DNA of 64,000 bases from Serpula lacrymans var. lacrymans S7.9 (GCF_000218685.1 NW_006763304.1:33349-97348); one strand, 5' to 3'. Positions 9,166 through 19,924 are shown, counted from the stretch's first letter. Numbers and translations: made by a program. The notes: a model not told the origin generated them from the letters alone.

Positions 9166-12100
9166 ATGACCACAGCACACAATACGTCTGCATGTCCAGT
9201 TCTCACTGGACCCAACAATTTTCAGATATGGAAACTCCGGATCATCTCAAAGCTACGCCGGGAAAAAGTTCTCCGGGTTGTTACTGGAGAGGAGCTTAAG
9301 CCCTCACCAGGAAAACCTACCTCCTCGGAGGATCCTGAGATCACCTGGATACTTAAGGATGAGAAGGCACATGGAATCATCCAGGACCACATCTCTGATG
9401 CCCTCCTAATAAGGACTGGAGACCTCACCAGCTCCAAGGAGTTATTTGATAAACTTGTCTCACTCCATCAAACATCCAACATTGCCTCGGCCTTCTATTC
9501 ATTCCAGCAACTCACCAAATTGTCCTGGGATGGGACATCACCTATCCAGGACTACATTGCAAAAATCCGGACAATTGATTCACACCTCTCCGAAATGAAA
9601 CTAGGAGTTAATACCAAACTCATGGCTTTCGCTCTTCTCCAATCTCTCCCATGCACTCCTGAATGGCAAATATTTCAGTCATCAGTAATCAACACGATTG
9701 AAGAAAATAAACTTACCTTTGATGCAGTTGAGATCCGGATCACTGCAGAAGTTGCATGACAGTCAGGGAAGGCCCCTGGAGGTTCCAAATCAGCACTCAA
9801 ATCCAAGGAGAAATGGTGTAACCTCCACAAAGCCAAATCACACAACACCTCGGAGTGTTGAACACTTCAGTCAGCTGAAAAAGGTCAAAGGAAGAAGGGA
9901 AAGGAAAGACACAAGGATAAAGGAAAAGAGAAGGAAAAGGCAAATACAGCGGAGCAATCATCTGGATCTGACTCCGAGGAGGAACAGAGTCATATTGCAT
10001 TGGAACATGTACATATTTCCAAGCCCCTTGCTAAACGCATTCAAGCTTACCTTGTGTCGGAACCCGATAAGACCAAAACAACAATTATTATTGACTCCGG
10101 AGCAACATCCCACATGGTCCCTCACCGCTCCTGGTTTGAGCCAGGAACATACCATGTTCTGCATCCTCCGAGGACAATCAGTTTTGGGGATGAATCCTCT
10201 GTAAATGTCATTGGCATTGGAACAGTAATCCTACAAACAACTGTTGGCAAAAAGGACTACAATATTGCACTGTCAAATGTCTTACTTGTGCCAAACTTCA
10301 CGTTAGCACTCGTCTCTGTCCACAAATTGTCCAAAATGGGGTTATCAACACTTTTTCCAGCAGGGTTAAATGCTTGTGAAGTTCGGAAAAAGGAGGAACT
10401 TATCCTCACTGCCTTACACAAGCGAGGACTTTATCACATCCAAGCAAAACCCGAAATCAACCTGGAGTCAGCTTTTGCAGCAGTAGATGTAAATTTATTG
10501 TACAGGAGAATGGGACACATTGGAATGGACCGCTTGCAATGAATGGTTATAAAAAGACAGCTGCAGGACATAGACACCCTTACTGGAACCCCGGAGTTTT
10601 GTGAACCTTGTGCTTTAGGAAAGATGAAGAAATTACCTTTCAAGTCCACTGGAGGAAACCGAGCCAAGCGCCCCATACACATTGTGCACACAGATGTTGG
10701 AGGACCAATCAAACCAACTTCCAGGGAGGGTTTTTGGTACTGGATTATCATTATAGATGATTTCTCCAAATTTCCATGGACATACTTCCTGTAACATAAA
10801 AGTGAAGCACTGGAACGATACAAGCAATGGAAAGAAGATGTCCAAACATTCTTCCGGACTCATTTGGGAGAAGAAAACTTCACTCCACTATACACAGAAT
10901 TCCTCCGGAGCAATGGGGGAGGAGAATATACTGGCAATGCATTCAAAAATCAACTCCGAGGAGATGGTGTCATCCAAGAAATTACAGCTGCAGATACTCC
11001 GAAAAAAAATGGCATTGCAGAACGCATGAATCAGACATTGGCTACATTAGCAACCACTATGCTCCATGATTCCAAGCTCCCAAAGTCATTTTGGGTAAAT
11101 GCCATGCAAACAGCTGCATATATCACAGCACACAGCCCAGCATCAGGACTCCATGAAAAGACCCCATATGAAATACTGTTTAAAAGGAGAGTTGATCCAA
11201 CTTTGTTTTGCCCTTTTGGATGCCAAGCATATGCCTTGATTCCAAAAGACAAAAAGCAAGGGAAGTTTTACTCCATGGGGCGCAAAGCCATAATGATTGG
11301 CTACACACATGGAAAGCAAGCCTACAAACTCCTAGACACTGAAAAACGGACTGTGTTTTCCAGTCGGCATGTCATATTCAATGAATCCGGAAAGGTACAA
11401 AAGGATGACACTGCTCCCTGGAACACAGACACTAGCACAGATCAGTGGGAGGGACTCATTCCAGAGAATGCTCACTATCCAGACCAAAACACATTGGAGG
11501 AGGATGATCCTGACCCTCAGATCCGAGATCCAAATGAATTGCAAATGGAACCACATCTCCAAGGAGATGTTCCACAAGCAATGGAACCATATCAGCATGA
11601 AGATGTTCCGAGAGCAGTGGGGCAATACCTCCGTGGAAACGTTCCGAGAGCAGTGGGAGCACCTGATCAGCTAAGACACCCTCCACAACGGTCTCTACAA
11701 CCAAGACCTGAACACTGGCCATCTTCAGAACAGAAAGTCAAAGTAGAGTTACAGTCAGTGGGAGGACAGCCCCTCAACATACAGCCAGCTGATGTGGAAA
11801 AAGTCCGAATACAGCTAGACAGCCTGTCCATTGGATCAGCTTCTGGAAGGCATACAACACCTCCAAGGAGTCATCCAACACCTTCGAGGAGTGATTCAAC
11901 ACCTTCAGGAGTGAGTGGGGCAACAAATACACAAATGTGTCTACTCCCTGGAGTACCTGCACAAGTTCCTAAAAGAGCAGTAATGCCTGCTGAAGTCCTA
12001 GGAGTACGCAGAAGCAGTCGCCAGACCCGTCCTGCAGACAAAAACCAAGATTATCAAAGGACTCTAGATGAGAAACAGTCTCAAAAAGAGCAGCATGACA

Positions 12101-13791
12101 ATTTCATGGAGAAACCTAACACTCCTGAGGTTCATGAAGAAACATCTGATACAGAGGAGACATTCTTTACTGGAATAGCAAGTACCGGTCCATCTAACAC
12201 AGACCTTCCAAGGACACTAAAGGAAGCCTTATCACATCCGGATGGAGAATTATGGAAGTCTGACTTGGAGAAGGAACTCCTAAGTCTCAATACTAATGCA
12301 GTATATGACACTGTTCCACTTCCAAAGGGAGTAAAACCCATCACATCAAAACCTGTGTTCCGGATCAAGTTTGATCAAAACGGAAACATTGAGAGATACA
12401 AACTCCAGATTGTTGCACGAGGTTTTACTCAAAGGGAGGGGATTGATTACCAGGAGGTTTTTGCTCCGGTTGCAAACTTAGAGTTGATCCAAATTATTCT
12501 AGCCCTGGCAGCAAAGTACGACCTAGAACTTGATCAAATGGACGTATCCACAGCTTATCTCAATGGAGAACTTGAAGAAGAACTGTACATGCTTCCTCCA
12601 GGGGGTGTTCCTATCCAACCTGGATACTGCTGGAGATTGAAGAAATCCATCTACGGGTTAAAACAAGCTGCTTGTACATGGAACAAAACTTTTGATTGCA
12701 AGCTCCAGGAGCTTGGTTTCACAAGACTAAATGCAGAAACATGTCTCTATATATTCCAGGACAACAAACAAATATGCTTTGTTGTTGTCTATGTAGATGA
12801 CCTCCTCCTAGGAGCTTCATCCCGAAAATTCATGGATATCACAAAAGCCAAACTCGAATCCATATTCAAAATGCGGGACCTTGGAGAAGCAAAATACATC
12901 CTCGGAATAGAAATCCAACGTGATTGTTCAAACAAAACAATATCCCTATTGCAATGCCAATACATTAACACAGTCTTGGAGCGTACTGGAATGAAAAACT
13001 GCAAACCAGTATGGACACCAATGGCCCATGGATCAAAACTCCTTGCAAATGCTCCAGGGGAAGATATTGTGCAACACGAGATGCATATTGAAGGGCGCCA
13101 AGTGTCATACCTCTCAATTGTAGGCTCCCTCATGTATGCCATGCTCGGAACCCGTCCAGACATTGCCTACGTTGTTGGAATACTAAGCAGGCATAGCTCA
13201 GCTCCAAGGAGCCACCACTGAGAATCTGCAAAATGTGTCCTCCGATATCTGAAAGCAACCAGGGACATGGAACTACAATATGATGGCACAGATGTCTCCA
13301 TGGACATGGATTTCTATGGATATTCAGATGCAGATTGGTCTGGAGACCCAGACACGTCTCGATCAACATCAGGGTTTGTCTTTATCACCATCCAAGGAGC
13401 AATCTCCTGGACAAGCAAAAGACAAAGCATGGTAGCTTTATCCTCCACGGAGTCAGAGTACATTGGATTGAGCAATGCTGGACAACATCTTGCATGGCTT
13501 CGGACATTTTTTGAAGAAATTGGACATGCTCAAAATGGACCTACAACATTGCACTGTGACAATCAAGCAGCTATCATTCTTACACGAGATCCACAGTTCC
13601 GTGCTCGCACAAAACACATTCAACGGAAATATCATTTTATCCGAGATGACTTAGTATCAAAGGGAGAGGCAGTAATCAGATACGTTCCTACAGGAGATAT
13701 GGTTGCAGACATTCTCACTAAACCCCTCACTCATGAAAAACACTGGAAATTCTCTAAAGCTATGGGACTACATGCACTCGAGTGGGAGTGA
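9166..13791 (+). pseudogene. Copia Gag-Pol polyprotein, copy 1 (five in-frame stops)
   Basis: One frame without frameshift encodes Gag (from 9166, FQIWKLRIISKLRREKV), a CX2HX4HX4C knuckle (WCNLHKAKSHNTSEC, about 9812-9858), protease with DSGATSH near 10090, the pre-integrase zinc finger near 10500-10620 (first His replaced by Tyr: LLYRRMGH), integrase core to about 11250, RT with VYVDDLLLG near 12790-12815, and RNase H (13300-13700, DNQAA). TGA or TAA stops fall at 9757, 9859, 10540, 10792 and 13219; copy 2 has sense codons at each. The terminal TGA (13789-13791) overlaps the first bases of the 3' LTR. The start is the first ATG in frame after the primer site and is shared with copy 2. Confidence 0.93.
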
Positions 13792-14058
13792 CAAAACCGG
13801 ATAAACCCGGTCTCTGCCGAAGCAGCCATTGTTCTCCATGGAGCATAGCCACCACTCCATGGAGTAACCATTGTTCTCCTAGGAGCACAATTGTACCCCT
13901 AGGAGTCATTATACTGTAGCGAGTAGCACCTCCGACTATAAGTAGTAGGGGGTTTAGTATAGGAATACCTCAGTTGTTTCTATAGCCTCTCGGGCAGCGG
14001 CTGAGTTTCACTTAGGTAAATAATAAAGTTGTTTCCATATAATGACTTAGTTTTATTA
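13789..14058 (+). repeat. Copia copy 1 3' LTR (270 bp, with a 35-bp insertion)
   Basis: Same ends as the 5' LTR. The extra 35 bp near 14016-14050 start GTAAAT and end ACTTAG; removing them restores the 5' LTR sequence exactly. Neither LTR of copy 2 has it, so it was gained here. Confidence 0.92.
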
Positions 14059-14061
14059 AAT

Positions 14062-14135
14062 TGGACCAGCCGGGGATTGAATCCAGGACCTCTGCCTATA
14101 TATGGCGGTGCTCTAACCAACTGAGCTACCAGCCC
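14062..14135 (-). tRNA. tRNA-like sequence (probable tRNA pseudogene, anticodon-position ATA)
   Basis: The minus strand folds as a cloverleaf. The acceptor is GGGCTGG against CTGGTCC (7 pairs, three G-U). The D arm has a perfect A-box (TAGCTCAGTTGG). The anticodon stem CCGCC/GGCAG has one mismatch, around a 7-nt loop ATATATA. The T arm is near-consensus (ATTCAATCC), with A replacing the usual G53. The loop puts ATA at positions 34-36, not a normal anticodon (Tyr would be GTA). Before the Copia insertion the sequence continued AATTTGCTTTTC, supplying a T-run terminator; that run now lies on the far side of the Copia. A decayed tRNA gene or the head of a tRNA-derived SINE would both fit. Confidence 0.55.
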
Positions 14136-14450
14136 TTGGATATCAACACTCAATTGCACAATTTTGTCTAACAAGGCCCAGGCTTTGACCTTGACAATTC
14201 CAACATCGGATGGGGCTTGATTTTCGTCCTCTGTTTCCGGATTATGAATTTCTATTTCGTCCATGCGATTAGAATCGGACTCGATATTGAGCTGCAAGAC
14301 AAAACTTATAATAATGGCTGGTAGCGCTAACTATGGGTATGTGCAAGAACTTTGCAGTCTGTGTATTTTCATTCTCCGCTCTAACCGGGAGGAGCTGGGC
14401 CGAAGCAAAAATCGATTTTTTTTGAAAAGTGAGAGTTCCCGTACAAGCTC
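14136..14450. other. Right-hand remainder of Harbinger relic 2
   Basis: Between the tRNA-like sequence and the right terminal repeat (14433-14450). A short minus-strand frame with MDEIEIHNPETEDENQAPSD (14264-14205) could be a remnant of the transposase leader exon but cannot be tied to a domain. A T/A-rich tract precedes the terminal repeat. Confidence 0.35.
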
Positions 14451-14619
14451 TAACAATCTGCAATTAACTTGTAACGTGAATCTTCTGATCTTTCTTTTTA
14501 CTAGCCTCTAAATCGCAGCGGGCAAGTGAGGACGAAAGGTGCATAGATTATTATACTGTACCAGAACAGTGGAAGTGACAATCCTTTGTATGTAGTCTTA
14601 GGTCCTCGAACGCTACCAG

Positions 14620-15650
14620 GCTATGATGTGCTGACCCGCTAACTTAGCCACTAGCCGAGCTTTTGAATTGAATCTTATCCCCTGTGTCAAACGCAAGTTG
14701 ATCCTTCCACAGCTTCCATATCTCCATACTCCACATTGTCCCAGGACCATACATCTTCTCCCCCTTTTTGCATTTCTAGTACGCAAAATGACCTTCACAA
14801 TGGCCATATAATCTACTGCGCTCCCGCAGTCACATCTCCACCAATTCTGTTCGGTCCGCCGACCTTGTACTTCTCCAATTCTGGATAGTTGTTGCTGGGA
14901 GGGTAGAATATTGCCTTGCAAAGAAAGAGAAAGCCGCATGATACCTGAAGCGATAATGCGTGCAATGGCAGCTTGCCAGTTGCATCAGCAAAGTTGAATT
15001 TTGCTCCCATTGACAGGAGTCTAGATGTTAGAATATGGCTACGAATATTCTGTTTTCCAATTTATTTTGGTCAGCATGTTTCCCTACTGTCGACAAACAA
15101 AGAAAACACTCTGTATGCTTCCATGCGGCCAAGGCCATACAAATTCCTCCGAACGGTCACAATATGGTTGTTTGAGTCTCAAAGTGATCATTATGGTCTT
15201 CTGCAGGAACGCCATTGGGGACTTGTTGCTCCCACATGGCTCTCAGCGCCTCAAGGAAATGGATGATCCTGTCTTGTCCGGGATGGTGCAATGGAAAGGT
15301 TGAACACAACCTGGCGATTGTTGAAAATACCATCTCGATATTGCCGCTGGGACTTGGTGTCAATGTGATCGCGCGCATGCTTACAATGCCCTTCTCTTCT
15401 TCTCCAGGTGTCAGGGTCCTTGGGTCCAGCCGCTTCATGAGCTCTTTGAGTCACATGTTAGCTTCGTCAACAATAGGTATCGAAATTAGTAGCGGCCTTG
15501 GGCGGTGATACATTGCCATTGATCAAAGCATGAAGCCTTCTCTTGTAGAATAGGTCACCGTCGTCGTCGTCGTCTCTGAACAACTGCAGATCAAGCGGCT
15601 CATCCAAATCCCTGCAGGATCAGCATGTCGGGCCTTGACGACATCGCTGG
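14620..15650 (-). pseudogene. Decayed DUF3632-like gene
   Basis: Minus-strand fragments in consistent order resemble the DUF3632 family, common in basidiomycetes and of unknown function. In order: an acidic stretch then FYKRRLHALINGNVSP (about 15575-15525); EAAG-type linker; VFSTIARLCSTFPLHHPGQD then RIIHFLEALRAM (about 15335-15230); WPFG-like residues near 15170; NNYPELEKYKVGGPNRIGGD (about 14900-14835); and RFNSKARLVAKLAG near 14680-14640. Stops and frame changes separate the pieces. The acidic run comes from a (GTC)n tract near 15560. The family assignment is from memory of motif order and is moderate; the gene is clearly not intact. Confidence 0.45.
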
Positions 15651-15902
15651 GAACATCAACATGAACACAAGTGACACCGGCCAGAACAGGAAGGTGCATG
15701 GTCTGAATCCATTGCGGTTTGGTACTTTGGATGATTTCTTCCCTTCTTGGTCATGCCACCAGATGTTCGCCACCGACATCATTGCTCTTTTGCTAAAGAT
15801 TATATTCTCTGATTGGCATGGGTTTGCGGAGCATTGTTACTTGGTTTACACACCAGTGTTTCTTCGTTTCCATTTCAGTCAGTCTCCATTCATTTATTGT
15901 GG

Positions 15903-15910
15903 TATATAAA
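15903..15910 (+). promoter_or_regulatory. TATA box
   Basis: TATATAAA lies 98 bp upstream of the ATG at 16008. A pyrimidine-rich stretch follows, as in strong fungal promoters of secreted-protein genes. Confidence 0.5.
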
Positions 15911-16007
15911 GCAGCTGTTCGTTGTTCAACATTAATAGTCTCTCCTGTCTGCAGACCACGCATCTATTGTTAGTATATTCTCCGTCGCCACTATAAAGAC
16001 CTTCAGA

Positions 16008-16190
16008 ATGCATTTCACCAAAGCTTTCCTCACCCTTGCACTTGTTGCAGCACCTGTCTTTGCAACTCCTACTGCTGTCGTCGAGGACGTCTCCGCAGCT
16101 CCTCTAGAGGCCCGTGATGTCAGTGCTCTTCTCTCAGTCCTGTGCCATTTTGCACACAGGCCGCTGTCATGCACCAAAATTGATTGGTAG
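16008..16190 (+). pseudogene. Truncated small secreted-protein gene
   Basis: The 60-residue frame starts with a clear signal peptide (MHFTKAFLTLALVAAPVFA), cleavage probably after Ala19. A short acidic propeptide-like stretch ends in LEARD, a pattern often seen before processing sites in fungal secreted proteins. After SALLSVLC the sequence loses coding character and stops within 15 codons. No continuation was found downstream, either as an exon or in another frame. The good TATA box and the signal peptide argue that the 5' half of a real gene survives and the body was lost in later rearrangement. The mature protein cannot be identified. Confidence 0.45.
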
Positions 16191-16475
16191 CATGGACAGG
16201 TGTCAATAACGAAGCAAATATTCAAAAAGACTCGCCTTTGCGCCACACAGGCACAGTGCCACGTGAAATAGTAATTAATATTGCCTGTTTCAAACTTGTG
16301 GCTGATCAGCACCACCTCTATTAGGCAATCTAGTCACGCTCACCTTTGCTTTTCCATCCGGTACTTTCCGTGTTTCGGCATTTCGGGAAATTTTCGCGTC
16401 GCCACTGGCTACACATTGCATTGCGCCCTCGCTTTTGTTGTTTCCCTTACTCCCCTTCCTTTGCCTAGCCCCACC

Positions 16476-17018
16476 ATGGGCCCCTTCCTCTCCTTTTTAT
16501 TCTCACCTGATGGTCGTTTCTGGATCCCCATTCTAATCCACTTTTTTGTCACCTCCACCCTCCTCCTCCTCATATTATTTGCACCCCCACCATTTCTGAT
16601 GTCACCACTTCCTATCCGCTTCCGTCGCCGATCCGTTGACTACCACGTGCCACTGCTGATATCAGCAAAGCCCCGGCAGCCGGTCCAAATAGGGCAACAG
16701 GTCCATCTTCATGACGTCAATCTGCCATCATATACTATCAAAACATGGGTCGCTCGTCTTGCCTGGTTGGAGCGTGGGTGGGTAGTTTTTGAGCTGGAGA
16801 AGGTTCATCCCCTTGCGTCGCCCATTTTCATCGCCGTCCCATTCACTTGGGTACACTTATCTTTTGTCCATCGTCTTCGCTACAGCTACAGCTACCACAC
16901 GCTGCCTGGGACTCACTTGTTCCAAATTGGAACTACTCCTCTCCCTCCCTCGTTTGATCAGGTGGTCCAACACAACCAGTCCATTGGTAAGGCCATGGAA
17001 CTGTTGGATTTGGACTAG
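16476..17018 (+). CDS. Hypothetical ORF with one hydrophobic segment
   Basis: Starting at the ATG at 16476 (the frame is open from 16281) the 180-residue product has a hydrophobic segment at about residues 14-38 (WIPILIHFFVTSTLLLLILF) followed by a basic patch (RFRRR), then a mixed globular-looking part (TIKTWVARLAWLERGWVVFE). No family is recognised. The surrounding DNA is pyrimidine-rich and lies between transposon remains, so this may be a chance frame or part of an unknown element. No introns are evident. Existence as a gene is doubtful. Confidence 0.22.
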   Translation: MGPFLSFLFSPDGRFWIPILIHFFVTSTLLLLILFAPPPFLMSPLPIRFRRRSVDYHVPLLISAKPRQPVQIGQQVHLHDVNLPSYTIKTWVARLAWLERGWVVFELEKVHPLASPIFIAVPFTWVHLSFVHRLRYSYSYHTLPGTHLFQIGTTPLPPSFDQVVQHNQSIGKAMELLDLD

Positions 17019-18097
17019 GTGGTGGACCGGTGGCTCCAGTTTCTTTTTCTTCAGCAGAACATTCATTTACAGTGCGATTATTTTTGATTTTTGAATCATT
17101 TTTATGGACACATATTTTTTTAGAATGCCTGACTGACAATAAAGGAACTGTGTTGATACTGATAGTGTTTTGCCTTGCCCTTTTTTTACTGCATCTTCCC
17201 ATGACATCATGATTTTCTTGCTCTCTTTTTGCTATTGAACTTTACTTTATGGCTGTACAAACCTGTGACATTACTCACAGCATTCATTGTTCTATCCTTT
17301 TCTTTCCCTTATTTTGATGATCTTATCCTGTAGCAACTACGCAGGATTCGTCAGCGTATATTCATTCCTTCATGTTCTTTCTCATTCTTTTTGCGCAGCT
17401 ATACTGTGCATAGCCTACCTTTCTTTTCACTATATAAACCCCTGTATTTTACCTTGTAAAAAAAAAAAACAACAAAGAACTCCAATCCAGACTTCTTCTC
17501 TAATCTCAAGTTCACTACTCTTCTACTTGTGATCCAGTGTGGTCACAACACTTCCCACTGCTATCACTGTTAATTGCTGTCATCGTCACTTCCAACTTTT
17601 GAAGTCATTGTCATCCCTTTTGATTAGAGTCCTTCTGAGCACTACAGTTTGTGCGTCAGGAGCCTGCTATCACTGGGAACCTCATCACCTCGTCATCCTT
17701 GTCGTTCTCAAACCTACCTTGTGCTACAATTAGCAAGGTAGTGCTTGTCTATACTTGCCACAAAGCCCCCTATCTTTCTATATTCCAACTATCCCTCCTC
17801 CTCAAAACCCACACCCATACATCTCTGGGTTTTACTTTGAAGGATCTTTATACGTACCACCCCACGAACAACCAGACCACTCCACTGTTCTAGGAGGCAA
17901 AGCCCATAAACAAGTTCCGTGGAATCTGGGAGGATTTTGTGTTAGTTTGTTTTGTGTGTGGTTTTCTAACAGCAGTTCTCATCATCGACAGCGGGACTAA
18001 CAGCTGTGGGCAAAAGAGTAGTGTAACCTAGTCTAGTCCAATATAACGCTGATTTGGTGGGTGCCCCCGTTCGGTGGTTTTAAGTAGAGAGAAAACT
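17019..18097. other. T/C-rich region of uncertain origin, LTR-like in places
   Basis: Strongly pyrimidine-rich on the plus strand. A TATA-like TATATAAACC at 17431 is followed by an A-run (about 17458-17470) and C/T-rich sequence, as in an LTR promoter or gene leader. No paired terminal repeats or coding domains were found. Confidence 0.3.
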
Positions 18098-18102
18098 GCA
18101 CG

Positions 18103-18518
18103 TGTTACGATCTCTATTGGACATTTAAGGACTACTCATTTCTTTTTACTCATCGGTTATACCATCGGACCGATGACTCATTTCCTTCACGTACACTTCC
18201 GTTCCTCTCGCATTCACAGTACCTATTATAGTACTTAGTCCGCAACAGACGGACCTGCCCTAGATAGGACCTAACTCCTATCACCAATTCCTTTTCATTA
18301 TAAATACCATGTAACAAGCAGTAGTATTCTCTAATACAATTCTACGCAGTTTATGCTTACAAAGCTAGACTCTCAAGATCAAGACTTCTATTCAGAAGAA
18401 GACCAACTTCTGTTGGAAAACCTCCATTCAGAACTACGTTCTTGAACTTGTCTTCGGATAAGTCTCTTTACAAACCTCGACGAACCCTCAGACTTTGTTA
18501 AGCACTTCGTGCGTAACA
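18103..18518 (+). mobile_element. Solo LTR, Gypsy-type (416 bp, TSD GCACG)
   Basis: Starts TGTTACGA and ends CGTAACA, a 7-bp inverted terminus with TG...CA. It is flanked by the perfect direct repeat GCACG at 18098-18102 and 18519-18523. A TATA-like TATAAATA near 18300 gives plus orientation. No internal region or second LTR is present, so it arose by LTR-LTR recombination. The terminal sequence resembles Ty3/Gypsy LTRs; the link to the chromovirus fragment at 1-905 cannot be tested because that element's LTR is outside the window. Confidence 0.88.
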
Positions 18519-18667
18519 GCACGGCACACATCGGCTTAACGGCCTATTCGGCATTGCGTAGATAGAGCAAGGACTTAGTGAAATCAGACGGAAAAATATA
18601 TACTGGTGATACATTGATACATGTATTCTAATGCTGGCATAGCAGCTATACAACCTGAACAAAGCCA

Positions 18668-19015
18668 ATGGCTTTCACAAGAACAACGAGCTCAGGAGGT
18701 GGCAAAACGGCTGTCTTCTATGGCCTGCTACTGTTAATTCAAGAATTAATCACAAATCCAGTACATGGAGTAAAGGACTTACCGACAACACCAGTTATAC
18801 TAATTGTAACCCCTCTCATTGCCTTGGGAAATACTCAGGTGAGTAGCTTAACCACGACAAATAATCGGGCTTACCAAACAGAACAGGCGGCTGAGATAGC
18901 CAACTTGAACATCAAGGCCATAGCTGTACACTCGGACAGTGTCCAGGCTGCCCAGGCAGAAGGACGTGACCTCCTGGATGAGGTACGCCGGTGCGAATGG
19001 TCAGTTTCTGACCCA
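18668..19015 (+). pseudogene. RecQ-like DEAD/DEAH helicase fragment
   Basis: Contains the ATP-binding motif I (SGGGKTAVFYG), then PVILIVTPLIALGNTQ (motif Ia region), LNIKAIAVHSDS and EGRDLLDEVRRCEWSV. These are the first part of a RecQ-family helicase domain as found in many copies in basidiomycetes. A 48-nt intron fits at 18839-18886 (GTGAGT...CTTAC...ACAG), joining NTQ to AAEIA; because its length divides by three the frame stays open through it. Motifs II-VI are missing and the N-terminus is absent, so only about 100 residues remain. It lies 150 bp after the solo LTR and is probably a rearranged scrap. Confidence 0.72.
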
Positions 19016-19021
19016 ACATGA

Positions 19022-19924
19022 GGCAGGCATAGTGATTAGCATAGAGTTTTCGCTGAGTGCTGAGCTTGCTGACAATCAACGGAGCTTGAATAGTGTTCGT
19101 GTTTTTGCTGTATTGACACCGAAGGGGGGCACTCTGCACGCCACCGTTATTTTGAAGCAGACCTTATTTACAAGATATCGATCGACTATCATCAATGTGT
19201 TGGATTAGGTCAGCAAGGGAGACTAATGGCCGAGTATTGCCAGCGTTCCTTTTTTTCAGACCATCTTGTTGACATTGGGTGTGGATATATGCGCTTTTGC
19301 TAACATGTCAAGTACTCAAAGCATATGATCGTCAATAAATCGAGCTGTACAACGACTGTTGCAGTGATTTTTTGAATAAATTCTGCGAACTACAGCTCAG
19401 CGGTTCAAGAAGGTTGGTGAATTGGTGCGTAGAGCTGCATTTCTACACTGGATATTCTTATGTTATCTGGCTTATGTGTGGAGATGAGTGTTCTGATTGG
19501 CATTGATTACAACGATAATGATTCACCTTCACCTTCACGTCCACTTTTATCCTTAATGGCTTGTTTTTCTGCTCTTTGACTTTCAGTCCTTTCTAGGTAT
19601 ACACCATGCAGAAACTACACACTAATAGTGTCAAGAAGCCGATTAACGACGTTATCGCAACCTGTATCTTGTCGTCTAACCTTATATAGTGGCTGGTCGC
19701 TATTGTAGTTCAGACTACCTATGGAGGCTGGCACGGAATATTTACACATTATCGTATATCAGTCAGCATTGATTATACTCTGTCCCTCATCTGACGTTCA
19801 TCGACATTCCCTTCAGGCCCTGGCCTTGGCTTAACTCGACGTATTTCTGGGTACACTCGCGGGTTAGCCATTGTTCTCTTCCTTTCTATTTCCACTTTAT
19901 ATGTTGATGCGGTACAACTAGGCA
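19022..19924. other. Intergenic region, no gene seen
   Basis: No supported coding or RNA feature. The distal part serves as the upstream region of the gene at 19925. No clear TATA box was found. Confidence 0.4.

Larger units (their letters stand above)
8862..14058 (+). mobile_element. Ty1/Copia LTR retrotransposon, copy 1 (full length, coding-defective)
   Basis: A complete structure: 5' LTR 8862-9096, primer-binding site at 9097, one gag-pol frame 9166-13791, 3' LTR 13789-14058, flanked by the perfect 5-bp target duplication AATTG (8857-8861 and 14059-14063). Leaving aside a 35-bp insertion in the 3' LTR, the LTRs differ at about three positions by eye, so insertion is recent. It landed inside Harbinger relic 2, at the 3' end of a tRNA-like sequence. 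Domain order (protease, integrase, RT, RNase H) is that of Copia. Five in-frame stops block its own polyprotein. Confidence 0.95.
4997..14450. mobile_element. PIF/Harbinger DNA transposon relic 2 (split by Copia)
   Basis: Bounded by GAGCTTGTACGGGAACTC (4997-5014) and its exact inverted copy (14433-14450). Inside are a Myb-like companion on plus (5.26-6.99 kb) and a transposase on minus (7.13-8.86 kb), mirror-image to element 1. The Copia insertion 8862-14058 plus one target duplicate accounts for 5.2 kb, leaving about 4.25 kb of original element. Flanking trinucleotides are CTA on the left and TAA on the right, so the expected TWA-type target duplication is not clean. The segment right of the Copia carries a tRNA-like sequence. 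Confidence 0.65.

Noticed and set aside
9166..13791. Repeat-induced point mutation (CpA to TpA) as cause of the Copia stops
   Set aside because: Changes are mixed: one CGA to TGA, one AAA to TAA, one TGG to TGA, and two CAA to TGA needing a second change. No consistent RIP pattern by eye; a dinucleotide index would be decisive.
13980..14297. 105-aa minus-strand ORF containing VAQLVRAPP
   Set aside because: It reads through the tRNA-like sequence and LTR; the AQLVRA string is the usual false translation of a tRNA D arm.
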